Shown one piece after another: positions 48,382-59,623 of a DNA stretch of 64,000 nt. The notes beneath the pieces were generated by a model that saw only the letters and a program-made list of their open reading frames with translations, did not search any database and was not told the origin of the DNA. Source of the stretch: Camillea tinctor (taxonomy: Eukaryota > Ascomycota > Sordariomycetes > Xylariales > Xylariaceae); assembly GCA_022578605.1 (NCBI GenBank), contig MU394051.1, forward strand, positions 917,664 to 981,663, given 5' to 3'. The first letter of the stretch is position 1, and each line of letters begins with the position of its first letter. The position numbers were made by a program, and so were the translations under genes.

Positions 48382-50427
48382 TATTGAGCAGAGGCAAGAT
48401 GCGTCTCGAAATGATGGTTTATACTTTTGAACTGACCGAAGGCACTTGGATGTATGAGGTTAAGAAGTCGGGTACTTGTATCGCATACTACTATGACTAT
48501 GGAGAAGTATTGGTGGACACTAGAAAAGTGAAGTTTGGTTCTAAGCTTTGTTTTATGCTTAATAAGTGCAAGTACCCAAGTACCTAACCTAGGTTATATC
48601 AGTACTAAGTACATAGTAGGTTAGGTTTAAGAGCGCAGAGAGCTATAAAGTATAAGTTGAGACTAATCACTTTGGTGCAGGATTATGACTATAGCAGGAA
48701 GTTAGAGGGGTCAATTAGAATGGTATAATCATGCGTCATTAGTACACAATGCTATGTTAGGTAGGTACTAGGTACTAACCTAGCAGCTTCATGTGCTAGG
48801 TTAAGGTCCCTTCATTTGAGTACCTATCAGACATCCATTTATTTGGTCCATTAGTTTGAAAAAGGAAGAGTAAAAAAAAGAGAGAGAGGAAAGGGAAGGG
48901 AAGGAAAAGAAGATAAGCCTCGATACAATAAATAGGTATAGGTTAATATAATTGCTCATATAGTAATTAGTGTATGTATACTCTTTCATTATCACAAGCT
49001 CCGAAATATCAATTGACGCAAATGTCAGGTAAAATTAGATGGGTACTTAATTACAGGGTTACCTTATATTCTTTTTGTCTTACCACTCCACCCTACTATA
49101 TTCACCTATCACTTAGCCAACTAAACTACCTAGGTGCAACCTTAGACCTTGCCATAGTAGTATATTCCTTTGGAAATGTTTCTATCGTACGGAACATAAT
49201 TCCCCTCACTATAGGGTCTCCCAAACATGCCATGCACCTTTGTAGGTTACTTCACTAAACAAACATAGCCAGGATCAGGGCCATATTCGCTTTTGGTTTG
49301 GTTTGCTTCGTTCGTCGGGTGCTTGAGTTCCCTGAAGATCTCTCCTTACGGACAATTCTTTTTTTCTCTTCTCTTTCCCCTCTCTTTCCCTTTCTATCTC
49401 TCGCCGGGACTTTTAGCTGCAAAATCAGGTTGCATCTGGGACAGCGCTAGCAACCCGCGTGCATACACAGACTAGGAGGAGTAGAGAAGGTAGAATCCTA
49501 GACCGCCAATTGCGCTCAAAGTTGAACCTGCTGAACCTGCGAAGGATTTGAGTATATGCGTGACATGCATATCTTCGCAAACCATGAATGGGGGAGGAGA
49601 AAAAGGGACAAGGAGAAAAGGGTTAGAGGAGCTGGGTTCGCCTCCCCCAACTTGCAAGTTTAGAAGCCGAGTCCCAAACGGTCGGGATTGATCCCATTCC
49701 AATCCAATCCAATCCAATCCAAATAGCTAGGTTAGGATACTTAAGTTGTCCGTTGCCCTGTTGCCCTATCTATTGACTCGCCATCACCTTGTATGGTATG
49801 CAACCTGCCATGCAAGGGGCCTGAGTTAAGGGTAAGGTTGAATTCCCGTAGCGTGCTTCGGCATCGTATCGCTTCGCTTGTCGGCTCGGTCCCGTCGGGG
49901 CGAGTTGGCGACTCATAACAATTATTCACATTTCACCAGATATGGTATCAAGTTGACAAAGGAGAGGGCGAAGCAAATACATGTCGTGAACGAATAGTTA
50001 TTACATGTGGAAACCTTTAGAGACCATGTCTTCTCCTACACAGGCTGTCCTTCCACCAGCCTTTGAATCCATGAAGTACAGAAATGCCGTCGATTATCGT
50101 AAAAAAAGAAAAATAAAAAATGCCCAGTGTCAGACGCCTCGGGTGCGAGTACTGTAGCCTTGTGGGTGATCTTTGCCCTCTCTTCCCGCTGGTCTTTTTA
50201 GTTTTTAAGCCTCGAAAAAGAAAAAAACTCCCTCCAGCAAAAGCTCTGACGAACGTGAGATTCGTGCGATGTGCTGGCGAATAAAGTGACCCCATCCTCA
50301 CATGGCTGAAATCAGATAGCCAACCTGTCGGCCTCGTCGCGACGTAAATCCCAAGGAGTGAGTTTTTCATCAGCCCTGCTCACTCCTCCCCTAACCCATC
50401 GTGTCGACCCCGATGTGCTCCCCAGCC
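48382..50427. other. Intergenic region between Rdx and G-gamma genes
   Basis: No supportable gene. It includes A-rich/GA-rich runs (48870-48910), a pyrimidine tract (49360-49400) and a four-unit AATCC repeat (49699-49720). The right part, next to 50427, is probably 3' untranslated sequence of the G-gamma gene. Confidence 0.55.
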
Positions 50428-50782
50428 CTACATCATTACACAACATCCACCACTTTGTTGGGGCGCGTACGGGTCTTCTCCTCGCGGCACGGCCCCCCAT
50501 ACTGACGGGACCATGTAATCCCTTGTGCTGTTGCAGTATGCGATTATGCTATAAAAAATCGGTTGGGTTAGAATCCTGGTGCACCTGGCTGAGATGGATT
50601 GACTGGACCGGTTTGCCTTACCTCCTAGCGGCCTGCGAAACAGGAATTCGTTCTCGTTCTAGATCCTCCCGTAGCCGGTTGTTCAGTTCCGTCAATCGTC
50701 GCAGCTTAAGATCGGCCATCGACTGCTTGTTCTTCTTGATCTGCGATGGGTCGCCAACATCCCTTGAAGTGTATTGAGGCAT
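50428..50782 (-). CDS. gng-1: Heterotrimeric G protein gamma subunit
   Basis: Exon 1 is 50622-50782 and exon 2 is 50428-50548; together they encode 93 residues, the usual size of fungal G-gamma. The 72 nt intron has a GTAAGG donor, CTAAC branch site and TTTTATAG acceptor and splits a serine codon (AG|C). The start is the ATG giving MPQYTSRDVGDPSQIKKNKQ, which matches the conserved fungal N-terminus; the frame upstream is leader sequence. A GGL-type helical region (MADLKLRRLTELNNRL...) pairs with the G-beta propeller. The C-terminus reads GGCCVMM, a CaaX box (CVMM) preceded by a second Cys that can be palmitoylated; the CaaX Cys is prenylated. With G-beta it transmits pheromone and nutrient signals and anchors the dimer to the plasma membrane. 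A poly-G run of 18 (51387-51404) lies about 600 bp upstream of the start. Confidence 0.95.
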
Positions 50783-53213
50783 ATTGACTGGTGATGGAGA
50801 TGAGGAGGCTAGGCGTATTCTGAAAGGGTAACCGAGGGCGATGGTGGTAAGCTCGGGGGGTGCTTGCACTGCCTCGCCAACCAAAAAAAAAAACACAGGT
50901 CTAAAGATTGTAATTCTGCATCAACAAAACAACGGCGGTTAGTATATCATCCGGCTATTAAACAATAGTAGTGGTAGTTAAGAGTCGCAGCGCTCGCTTC
51001 ATCACCATCGACTGGTCGCCGGTCGCTGATCGTTGATCGGACTTTTCTCGAAATCGCGCTTGCTGTAAGGTGCATGCCCCCTTTCGGCACGAGTCGAACG
51101 CAACGGAGCTGTATCCGGAAGACCAGGAATGATCGAGGCTTTTGCTAGGAAGAGGGAATAGTGGAAGCAACCTACAAATTAAAGCGATTCTATATGAAGA
51201 AAAAAGAACAAAGGATGTGAGTTTCGAGGCGACGAGGTTGAAGAAGCGCAACGGCAGGATGTAATCGTGAAGGGAGAAAGAAAGGCAGGATTTGGAGAAA
51301 AAAGTGGAAGAGTTGGCGAGTTGGTAGCACAGGCAATATCCAGAACTTCGCTGAGATTTGTTGTTGCCAATTGGCTGGATTTGCTAGGGGGGGGGGGGGG
51401 GGGGAATTGACTATGGGGCTCTCTTGCAGGCTGGGAAATTGGACATCCGTTTTGGTTCAGTTCGTTTTAGTTTTTTTTCTCTCTTTTTACTACAAGAGGG
51501 TAGGGGTGGCCTGTGGTAGGTATTGAACGGGAACGATGAAGAAGATGATCCCCGGCTTAACTTTACACTTATAGTGGACACTACTACCTAGTACTTACCT
51601 AGGTACCTTCTTAACCGTAACAAATCTTACCTAATCCACTAAAAAATGCCACTGCAGCTGCTAAGGTCGGTAGGCAGATTTTGCTGCTCCTTACCTACGC
51701 TAGCGTACATAGGCATACACAGGTACCTACTCTGCTACTGTATCTGTCTGTGGTCCACTTCATGTACAACCCCATAATTCAGTTAACCGTGTTTTCTTAC
51801 ACGTCTCTGTGGGACTCGGAAGTTGATTGGTCGGTACCGAAGGTTCTTCATCACTTGGGTACCCAACTTATTACCTATATTATGTACATATGTACCTATC
51901 TGCTCCCAAGTCCCCAGTATAGTGTAAGTGAGTACATAAACTTTCCTGGGATACATAATTTGTCTTCTCGCCACTTTATTAAACGGCATCCGCGTTTTAT
52001 GCAGAATCGACTATACGCTACACTACATACCGCATAGAATTGCAAATGTTGCGAGTAAAGGGGGTGGTGGCGATCATGGAGGATTAAGAGACGCGTCCCG
52101 CCTGGTTGCTTATGTTGCGCGTGTCGGATCTGTCATTAGCGACACCCGCTCCTTTATAATCCCCCGGGGGTATCAAGTAAAGGAGGGGGTTACATAAAAG
52201 GGGGCGGCAGGAGATCAGGGTGCAAGGGATGGAGATGCACGAATTTGGTTTATTCTACTCTACACTACACATTAAATAGCAGCCTACCACCTACTACCTC
52301 TCCTTATTTGTTGTATTACCGAGCATTCTTATCTGCATAATAGCTTGGTGTGGATTGATGCATTGTAAATACTTGACATAGGTGAAAGTTAGGACCAGTA
52401 GTAATAGTCGAGAAAGGCTAATGAAGCTTACTCACATGCTTACATGCCTTAGGTACTATGGAGGGTACTGCGTGGCTGTACATATACAATTTACATACAG
52501 GGATATTGAATACCCTAAGAGCAGATGGCCTGATGGGAGACACTGACAAGGAACTTTACTTAAGCTATGGTGCATTGTAAGGTAGGCAGTGCCTAGGTAC
52601 TCCGTAGGTTAGGTTAACTTGGTTAGGTTACCTCATATTGTATTATAAATGCATTCCTATTCGATTGAGATTGGCCAGGGCTCTTGAGATCTTGAACCGA
52701 TGTGCAAAGATGAAGATGAAGATGACGATTGATTGACGACAAGCCACTACTTGACCTATTCCGATTAACTTTTGCTTGGGTAGATAGGTAGGTGCCTATA
52801 GTCTATATATTATCTACCTAAATCATTTTAGGATAGTATGTACAATAGGATACTACAATGCTACCTAGGTACTATGTAAAAATGTTTAGGTTAAGTTCAT
52901 AAGCTGCGACCTAGACGGAAAGTAGTATATTGTCAGCTTTCGACCTTTTATTCCGCTTATCCCCTTATCGCCGGTGGGGGGTCCACACCGAATAGTATGT
53001 AGCAAACAAACCTTTAGCCACATCACGTGACCCCAAGGGAAAATTCCTAGCCCGTGCCCCTCGCTCCTCACTCTACCTAAACCCACAGAAAGTGGCACAA
53101 ATCCTAAAATCTTCTTTTTTTTTTGTGCCTCACTATCTTTCCTACACTAACCCCGGAACTTCGGGCTGCATCAATCTCCCAGTATCATTTCTTCATCGAG
53201 GAGATTGCCCACC
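50783..53213. other. Intergenic region between the divergent G-gamma and eIF3a genes
   Basis: Shared upstream region of about 2.4 kb. It contains the 18-base poly-G run (51387-51404), two TACCTAGGTA palindromes (51596-51605 and 52862-52871) and a poly-T run just before the eIF3a leader (53113-53123). No gene is supported. Confidence 0.6.
51387..51404. repeat. Poly-G run of 18
   Basis: Uninterrupted G homopolymer upstream of the G-gamma gene. Its length is uncertain in any assembly. Confidence 0.95.
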
Positions 53214-56200
53214 ATGCCGCCTCCTCCGCATCAGAAGCCGGAGAATGTCCTCAAGCGTGCCCATGAACTGATTGGTGTCAATCAGGCTCCTGCCGCCCTG
53301 ACTCTCCTCCATGACCACATCACCTCGAAGCGATCGCGAAATGTTCCCATCGTATCCCTGGAGCCGGTCATGCTCCTCTTGGTCGAGCTCTCTGTCGAAC
53401 AGAAGAAGGGGAAGCTCGCCAAGGATGCCCTCTACTCGTACAAGAACATTGCCCAGAATACCAACATCGGCACCATCGAGCTTGTCCTCAAGAAGTTCAT
53501 CGAGTTGGCCGCCGAGAAAGTCACCGCTGCCCAAAAGAAAGCCGACGAAGTACAAGAAAGCATCGAGGCCACTGCCACCTCCAGTATCGATGACTTGGAG
53601 GCCAGTGAGACTCCCGAGTCTATTCTGCTAGCCACCGTCTCGGGGGAACAGTCCAGAGACCGCACTGAGCGTGCCGTCGTCACTCCCTGGCTCAAGTTCC
53701 TCTGGGAGGCCTACCGAACCGTGCTCGACATCCTGCGCAACAATGCCAGACTCGAGATACTATACCAAAGCACTGCTATGCAGGCTTTCGATTTCTGCCT
53801 CAAGTACCAGCGTAAGACCGAATTCAGACGTCTCTGCGAGCTCCTCCGAAACCATGTCCAGACCGCCGCCAAGTACTCCAGTCAGATGCATGCCATCAAC
53901 CTTAACGACCCTGATACCCTACAACGGCATTTGGAGACTCGCTTCCAGCAGCTGAACGTTGCCGTCGAGCTTGAGCTGTGGCAGGAAGCCTTCCGCAGCG
54001 TGGAGGACATTCACACCCTCCTCAATCTTAGCAAGCGTCCTCCCAAGAATGTCATGATGGCCAACTACTACGAGAAGCTCACCCGCATTTTCCTTGTCGG
54101 TGAAAACTATCTGTTCCATGCTGCTGCTTGGTCTAGATATTACAATCTCCTTCGTCAATCTGCCATGCTCGTAGCCACTGGCCAGAGCAAGAAGGCTGAC
54201 AACCCATCTGCCACTGAAGCCGACCTACAGAGGGCTGCTTCTTTCGTTCTCCTGTCGGCTCTCTCGATCCCTGTCATCAGCACTTCGAGATCGCGAGGCG
54301 CCATGGTCGACTTTGATGAAGCTAGAAAGAACAAGAATTCTCGTCTGACCCACCTCCTTGGCATGTCTGTTGCCCCCACCCGTGCTGGTCTGTTCCTTGA
54401 TGCTCTCAGCAAGTCGCTCTTGAAGCGTGCCCGTCCTGAGATTAGGGATCTATACAACATCCTCGAAGTTGATTTTCATCCTCTTTCTATCTGTCAGAAG
54501 ATCTCGCCCATCCTGACTAAGATTGGAACCGACGCTGAGATGGAAAAGTATATCCTCCCTCTTCAGCAGGTTATCCTCACCCGACTCTTCCAACAGCTGT
54601 CTCAGGTGTATGAGAGCGTCGATCTCGCGTTTGTGGAGACCTTGGCCAAGTTCCCGGATCCTTTCCAGATTACTCGTGGTACTATAGAGAAGTTTATCAT
54701 GAATGGAAACAAAAAGGGCGACCTCTCCATTCGCATGGATCATGCTACTGGCGTGCTCAACTTCGACAGGGATGTCTTTGCTTCCTCGAAGGCTGTTCAC
54801 GCTGGCTCGGCAGCCGGTTCTGCTGAGAGCCAGACCGGTACTGTGCAGCGCCTCCAGAGCACTCCTTCGGAGATCATTCGTTCGCAGCTCAGCCGTCTGG
54901 CGAATACGCTAAACACTACTTGCTTTTACATCGACCCCTCCTACAGGCAGCGGCAAATAGATGCCCACCAAGCTGCTCTCGCTAGGACCAAGGTGGGTGC
55001 TGACAAGGAACACCGTGACACTCTAGCCCGTAAAGAAATCATCCAAAAGCGAAAGGAGGAAGCGTCTGAGCTGCAGGCCAAGCGAGAGAAGGAGAAGGCG
55101 AGACAGAAGCGACTCCAAGAACAGGCATTGGCAGAAGCTGAAGAACGCCGATTGGCCCAAGAGCAACGGGAACGTGAGGAGAAACGTCTCAAGGATGAGC
55201 GCGATCGTGTCCGGAAGGAAGAGATTAAGAAGCAGATTGCCGATCTTAAGCTCGGTCCAAACGCAGTCGATATTGATGTTGATAACCTTAACGATATTGA
55301 CATCCGTGCCATGAAGCTCGCTCAATTGGAACGGGAGAAGAACGACATCAAGGAGAAGCTCCGCATTACTGGAAAGCGCCTTGACCACTTGGAGCGTGCT
55401 TTTAGGAAAGAGGAAGTGAAGAAACTTCCTGAAGATTATGCCAAACAACGGGAACGGGATTTAGCTGCTTATGAAGCGGTGAAGGCCCAGACCCTGAGAG
55501 AGTCCAAGGAGAAGCACGCGGAAAGCGTCGAGCTCAAGCATCGTCTCACCCGCCTGATGCCGTTCTACGAATCCTACCGGAGATCTCTGCACGACCGCCG
55601 CCGCGACGAGTTTGAAAAGCGGCAGCGTGATGCTGAGCGAGAGCTAGAGAAGCAGATTACTGCTCGCAAGAAGGAATACAGAGATCGTAAGCTACGGGAG
55701 AAGCGTGAGCGTGAAGAGAAGGAGAGAGCTCTGCGCGAAGCAGAAGAGCGTGCACAGAGAGAAAAGGAAGAACAGGAGAAACGCGCAGAGCAGAAGAAGG
55801 CCGAGATGGCCAGACACAAAGAGCAAAGAGAAAAGGAGCGCCAGGAGGCCTTGGAGAAGGCAGCCTTGCAGGCTAGGAGAGAGGAGGAGGCTATGGCTAG
55901 GAAGAAGGCGGAGAAGGAAAGGGAGCGTGCACCACCCTCACGGGAGCCACTTTCCATGGACCGCACGGATTCCAACGATCGACCCACTGGTCCACCGCGT
56001 CTCAATCTTACAGGTAAAAGCGGTGGTGATAAGCTCTCTTGGCGTGAACGTGAAGCAATCAAGGCAGCTGCTGGCGGTGGTGCTCCTCCTGCTGCTGACA
56101 GCAACGGACCACCTCGCACAGCTTCTCCTATGGAACGCTCCGATTCCAACGGCCGCACTTCGCGTCCTCCAGGCCCACCTCGTCTCAATCTGAAGGGTAA

Positions 56201-56393
56201 AAGCGGTGGTGATAAGCTCCCTTGGCGTGAACGTGAAGCTCAAAAGGAAGCACAGGCAGCTGGTGGTGCTAAGGACACAGCACCGGCTCCTGCTCCGGCC
56301 CCTGCTTCCACTCAAAGTTCGGGCGAGACACTGAAGCCTTCTGGTGCTGCTGGGAAGTGGGTACCTCGTCACATGCGTGAACAGCAGGGTTAG
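53214..56393 (+). CDS. TIF32: Eukaryotic translation initiation factor 3 subunit A
   Basis: A single exon encodes 1059 residues. The true start is the ATG at 53214 in a CCACCATG context ([20 protein letters not shown]); the frame opens nine bases earlier only with a TTG. eIF3a is the scaffold of eIF3, which recruits mRNA and initiator tRNA to the 40S ribosome. The N-terminal TPR/helical and PCI-like region runs to about residue 500 ([20 protein letters not shown] in its later part), then a long charged Glu/Lys/Arg-rich coiled coil covers about 590-910. A C-terminal region contains two near-identical copies of [20 protein letters not shown], separated by an Ala/Pro-rich spacer, and ends [16 protein letters not shown]. 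This end resembles the HCR1/eIF3j-contacting tail of fungal Tif32. Length agrees with fungal relatives (about 960-1070). No intron is needed. Confidence 0.96.
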   Translation: MPPPPHQKPENVLKRAHELIGVNQAPAALTLLHDHITSKRSRNVPIVSLEPVMLLLVELSVEQKKGKLAKDALYSYKNIAQNTNIGTIELVLKKFIELAAEKVTAAQKKADEVQESIEATATSSIDDLEASETPESILLATVSGEQSRDRTERAVVTPWLKFLWEAYRTVLDILRNNARLEILYQSTAMQAFDFCLKYQRKTEFRRLCELLRNHVQTAAKYSSQMHAINLNDPDTLQRHLETRFQQLNVAVELELWQEAFRSVEDIHTLLNLSKRPPKNVMMANYYEKLTRIFLVGENYLFHAAAWSRYYNLLRQSAMLVATGQSKKADNPSATEADLQRAASFVLLSALSIPVISTSRSRGAMVDFDEARKNKNSRLTHLLGMSVAPTRAGLFLDALSKSLLKRARPEIRDLYNILEVDFHPLSICQKISPILTKIGTDAEMEKYILPLQQVILTRLFQQLSQVYESVDLAFVETLAKFPDPFQITRGTIEKFIMNGNKKGDLSIRMDHATGVLNFDRDVFASSKAVHAGSAAGSAESQTGTVQRLQSTPSEIIRSQLSRLANTLNTTCFYIDPSYRQRQIDAHQAALARTKVGADKEHRDTLARKEIIQKRKEEASELQAKREKEKARQKRLQEQALAEAEERRLAQEQREREEKRLKDERDRVRKEEIKKQIADLKLGPNAVDIDVDNLNDIDIRAMKLAQLEREKNDIKEKLRITGKRLDHLERAFRKEEVKKLPEDYAKQRERDLAAYEAVKAQTLRESKEKHAESVELKHRLTRLMPFYESYRRSLHDRRRDEFEKRQRDAERELEKQITARKKEYRDRKLREKREREEKERALREAEERAQREKEEQEKRAEQKKAEMARHKEQREKERQEALEKAALQARREEEAMARKKAEKERERAPPSREPLSMDRTDSNDRPTGPPRLNLTGKSGGDKLSWREREAIKAAAGGGAPPAADSNGPPRTASPMERSDSNGRTSRPPGPPRLNLKGKSGGDKLPWREREAQKEAQAAGGAKDTAPAPAPAPASTQSSGETLKPSGAAGKWVPRHMREQQG

Positions 56394-56556
56394 GCATTTC
56401 TAGGACTGGCGTTAGGGGGTTCGGATTCATTAGTCTCACGTTTGTAATGTAGATTCACGAAAAGAACGTATTACCGACAGAATCCGCTAGCTATGAAAAC
56501 ACGGTGAGATGATATTTAATTGTTCTTCAATGGTCATATTATATATACTTTCTGCC

Positions 56557-57726
56557 TCAGCCGTGCCATGTCTTCCTCAGGTCCTCACCTATTAAATGCT
56601 TTACTTTGAACAGCTCGTGGAGTGAAACCCGCCGTCCTTGTGGCGCCTTTTCCGTCACCCATGCTGGTGACGGTGCTTCTAGTTCAACAGGCGATCTCAC
56701 ACCTGGTAACTCATGTCTTTGGATCGTATCGGGATCTCGGAACTCTCCATGTAATTCCACCCGAGACTGACCCGTATTATCGAGTTGGGACTTGTCCCAT
56801 TGGACTTGTTCCTTTATCTTCCCTAGCTTGCGCGCCCCAGAAATCCGCAAGTGCAGAATTGTTAGGCTAATCAATATCATCACAGCTCCAAATACAACCA
56901 CAATGGCCACGCCGGCTTTTGTACCCGTACTTAGACCGGAGTTTGTTCCCTGCGTTGTTGTTGTCGTTGGACTAGAATTGGGAGTGGTGTCAGCAGTCCT
57001 TGTCCCTTGGTCACTTGTATGGCTCGGTTCGTTGGACTCTCGGGGCTCGTCTGTCCGTGTTGTTGATGTTGATGTTGACGTTGATGCTGATGTTGTTGAT
57101 CCCGTGGATGAGGCATCCGTTAAGGACAAGTGAGGGATCGAACTAGGAGAGGATCCTGTTACGAGGGTAATCTCGGAAGGGCTTGGTGGTTCTATAAGTG
57201 ATGTGGTTGAGGTTGTAGGAGATGTTGCGTCTCGTGTTGTTCCCCAGTGCGTCGACCATTCACTTGATGTTGAAAAGTAATTGTATATTGAGCCTGCTGA
57301 TCCAGGAGTGTTCGCCGTTTGGCTCGTCACTGCTTCAGCAGAAGAGCCAGGGTTATCACAGAACGCGTCTACGACACCCATCGCCGATGCTACTCATAGT
57401 GACGGGAATTGTTAGATCTGCTATCTGACGGGCTGAAAGGTTCAAGGAGGGGGGTTTACAGAGAATAATAGGTGGATCGAACCTTGATTGATACCGGTAC
57501 ACGCGTCCGCTATACAACTCATTGCATCAACCGTTATCTGACCCCTTACAGAGCATATACAACCCTCATCATCCAAATTGCACCGATACTGCGCTACTGC
57601 GCTCTGGATACAGGGGATTCCACATGTCGGACAAGAATCCGTGACGCTTACGGCTGAGACAACGACCACTGATGTTAGGACGGCAGCAGAAAACAGGATA
57701 AGACTTCCCCTTTTCATATAGGCCAT
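56557..57726 (-). CDS. CFEM-domain membrane protein A
   Basis: Exon 1 is 57483-57726 and exon 2 is 56557-57389; together they encode 358 residues. The intron (57390-57482) has a weak GTTCGA donor but a good CTAAC branch site and a GAGTAG acceptor; an alternative acceptor at 57369 is also in frame but would shorten the spacing between the last two CFEM cysteines. The start is the ATG at 57726, followed by a signal peptide (LILFSAAVLTSVVVVSAVS). The eight-cysteine CFEM pattern follows (PTCGIPCIQSAVAQYRC, GCIC, SCIADAC, then FCDNP). A long Ser/Thr-rich stretch (about 110-240), likely O-glycosylated, leads to one transmembrane segment near AGVAIVVVFGAVMILISLTI and a charged cytosolic tail of about 90 residues. 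CFEM proteins bind haem or act as surface receptors/adhesins; some with several membrane helices are G-protein-coupled, unlike this one. Function here is unknown. It forms a tandem pair with the next gene. Confidence 0.85.
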
Positions 57727-58399
57727 CCCTGTCGCTATGACAGTATTTCCCCTTGAATTTCTGACGGTAGATGCAATAGAGGTAATCGTCGGGGGACATT
57801 CTCCTTCTTTTTCCCTTTTCTTTTTCTTCCTGAGTTTCGGGTATAGGGGGGGGGGGGGCATTATATCTTCGTCTTGAAACTGGCACATATCTCCAGACAG
57901 CGTTGAAAAATCGAGGCGGCACTGGAATGAAGCACACCAATACGGTATTAATTGGCGAAGGCAAAATAGCACCTTTGTTTCAATTCATTTCTATCGTTCG
58001 TACCGTAGCCACTCATGGTTCGCCCCCGGCCCTGCCGTGGTACAACCGGCCCCAAGAGAGATTACTCAAAGGTAGTATTCAGCCCCTCCCCAAAACGTCT
58101 TGCCCCTATTTGAGACTCTGTATCTTTTTCTTAAAAAGTGTATATCCTATCAATTTCGTCGTGTTATAAGACTCTCCTTTATATTGAAGCTATGCTACAA
58201 ATAAAAGGTATTAGATATCGCTGACCCGCTGGTGATACTGATTGAGTGAACCAACGTACCTGGAGTTTCTGCATCGACTTGATTGAATGGCTTCTATGAT
58301 TTGGAGTCACTGGCCGTGATATTTGGCCTTACCTTACGATGTCTTCAACGGCGGCGGATATATAATGAAAAGTAGACGGTAAAATATCCTCTAGGTCCA

Positions 58400-59623
58400 T
58401 TACTCTCGACCGTCTATATGGCCCATGGTGGACGATTCCATACTTGGATGAGTGGGCAGCTCATAAACTATCGGTCCGTACGTGCCACTCGGGTCAGGAT
58501 CATAGCAGTAGTTGTCCGTCCATGGCGCTAGATCCTTATTTGGACTTGAGTCCAGTTTCGAAACCGTCGCTGTAGGGCTCGCGATATTGGCGCTTTCTCC
58601 ATGCCAAAGCTCCGCAGGACGTTCCCGTGCTTCGAGCTCCTTAACGGGATTCGGGTCATCTGGACCGTAGTCTGGCTGTAGCTCCGAGACGGCGTTACCA
58701 TCGAGCTGCGGCTTATACCCTAGAGCGTCGGCCGCGGATTTGTCATCGTTGTCGCCGTTGTTACCGTTATTTGCGCCGCTGCTCTCCTGGTCCTCGGCAG
58801 TATTCAAAGTAGCCCCTCTTTTCCGTCGGCCGAGACGAAACCCTAGGAATATTAGGCCTCCGATGATGGAGAGACCGCTAATCCCGGCGCTTATGCCGAT
58901 TCCTGCTTTCGCACCGGTGCTTAATACCGATGATGCCGCTGGTGTTGATGTTGTACCGGGGGCTGTTGATGCTGATGTTGGCGCGGAGGGCGTTGACGAT
59001 GCCGTGGGGGAGATGGTCGTGCCGTTGGCAGTGCCTTGTACAACAGAACAGAAGTTTTGCCACCCCGTCATGACTTGATCTATAGACCGGCCCTGAAGTC
59101 AGCTTTACCACTTATCACAGCATTGCACTAGTAACGCGGCTGATGTTGCGTAACGGTGGCGCCATAGAGCGTGTCAGCGCAGCATGGGGTGCATAATACT
59201 GGCCACGTGAAAATGCTCGCGAGACATTGTCAAGAAAGAAAATTGGAACAGTGATACGTGAGATAGACGGGAGAAACAGGGGAATTGGGGGAGGAAGAAG
59301 GGTGAACTTACTCCTAGCATCTGGGATGCTACCACAGTTCGTGAAAAAGCAGCGGAATGACTGACGCCCTACGTCTTCCATCCTGCTACATAGGCAGGTA
59401 TTCTCATCAAGCCCATTACAGACCGTCGTGTTTTTCACTGTGTCTTCAATGCACTATAGACCATACAGGATGCGGTTAGCTCGCAGGTTTAACTTCGTAG
59501 ACAGGCCGGACGGGTCAGGCTTACTGGCGGCGCGCAAGCAGGGATATAAGAAGATATGTTCTGGGCTGCAGCGAAGGTAGTAAAAAACAGAAGAGCCGCA
59601 AGAACGTGCCTCAGGGGTATCAT
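58400..59623 (-). CDS. CFEM-domain membrane protein B
   Basis: Exons 59525-59623, 59312-59453 and 58400-59079 encode 306 residues; the introns are 71 and 231 nt with GTAAGC and GTAAGT donors. The start at 59623 gives a clear signal peptide (MIPLRHVLAALLFFTTFAAAQ). Then comes the CFEM domain: SYIPACAPPCIEDTV, VCNGLDENTCLC, RCFFTNCGSIPDA and NFCSVV, making eight cysteines split over three exons, which is why no single frame shows it. A Ser/Thr/Ala/Pro-rich linker follows, then one transmembrane segment near AGIGISAGISGLSIIGGLIF, a basic stop (RLGRRKRG) and an acidic tail with ELEARERPAELWHGES. Architecture equals that of the CFEM gene 0.7 kb downstream, including a shared STGxKAGxxI juxtamembrane motif, so a tandem duplication is likely. 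The 231 nt intron is long for this locus and could hide another short exon. Confidence 0.85.

Noticed and set aside
55574..56188. 204-codon minus-strand open frame
   Set aside because: It is the Ser/Arg/Leu-rich antisense of the Glu/Lys/Arg-rich eIF3a coiled coil; composition explains its length.
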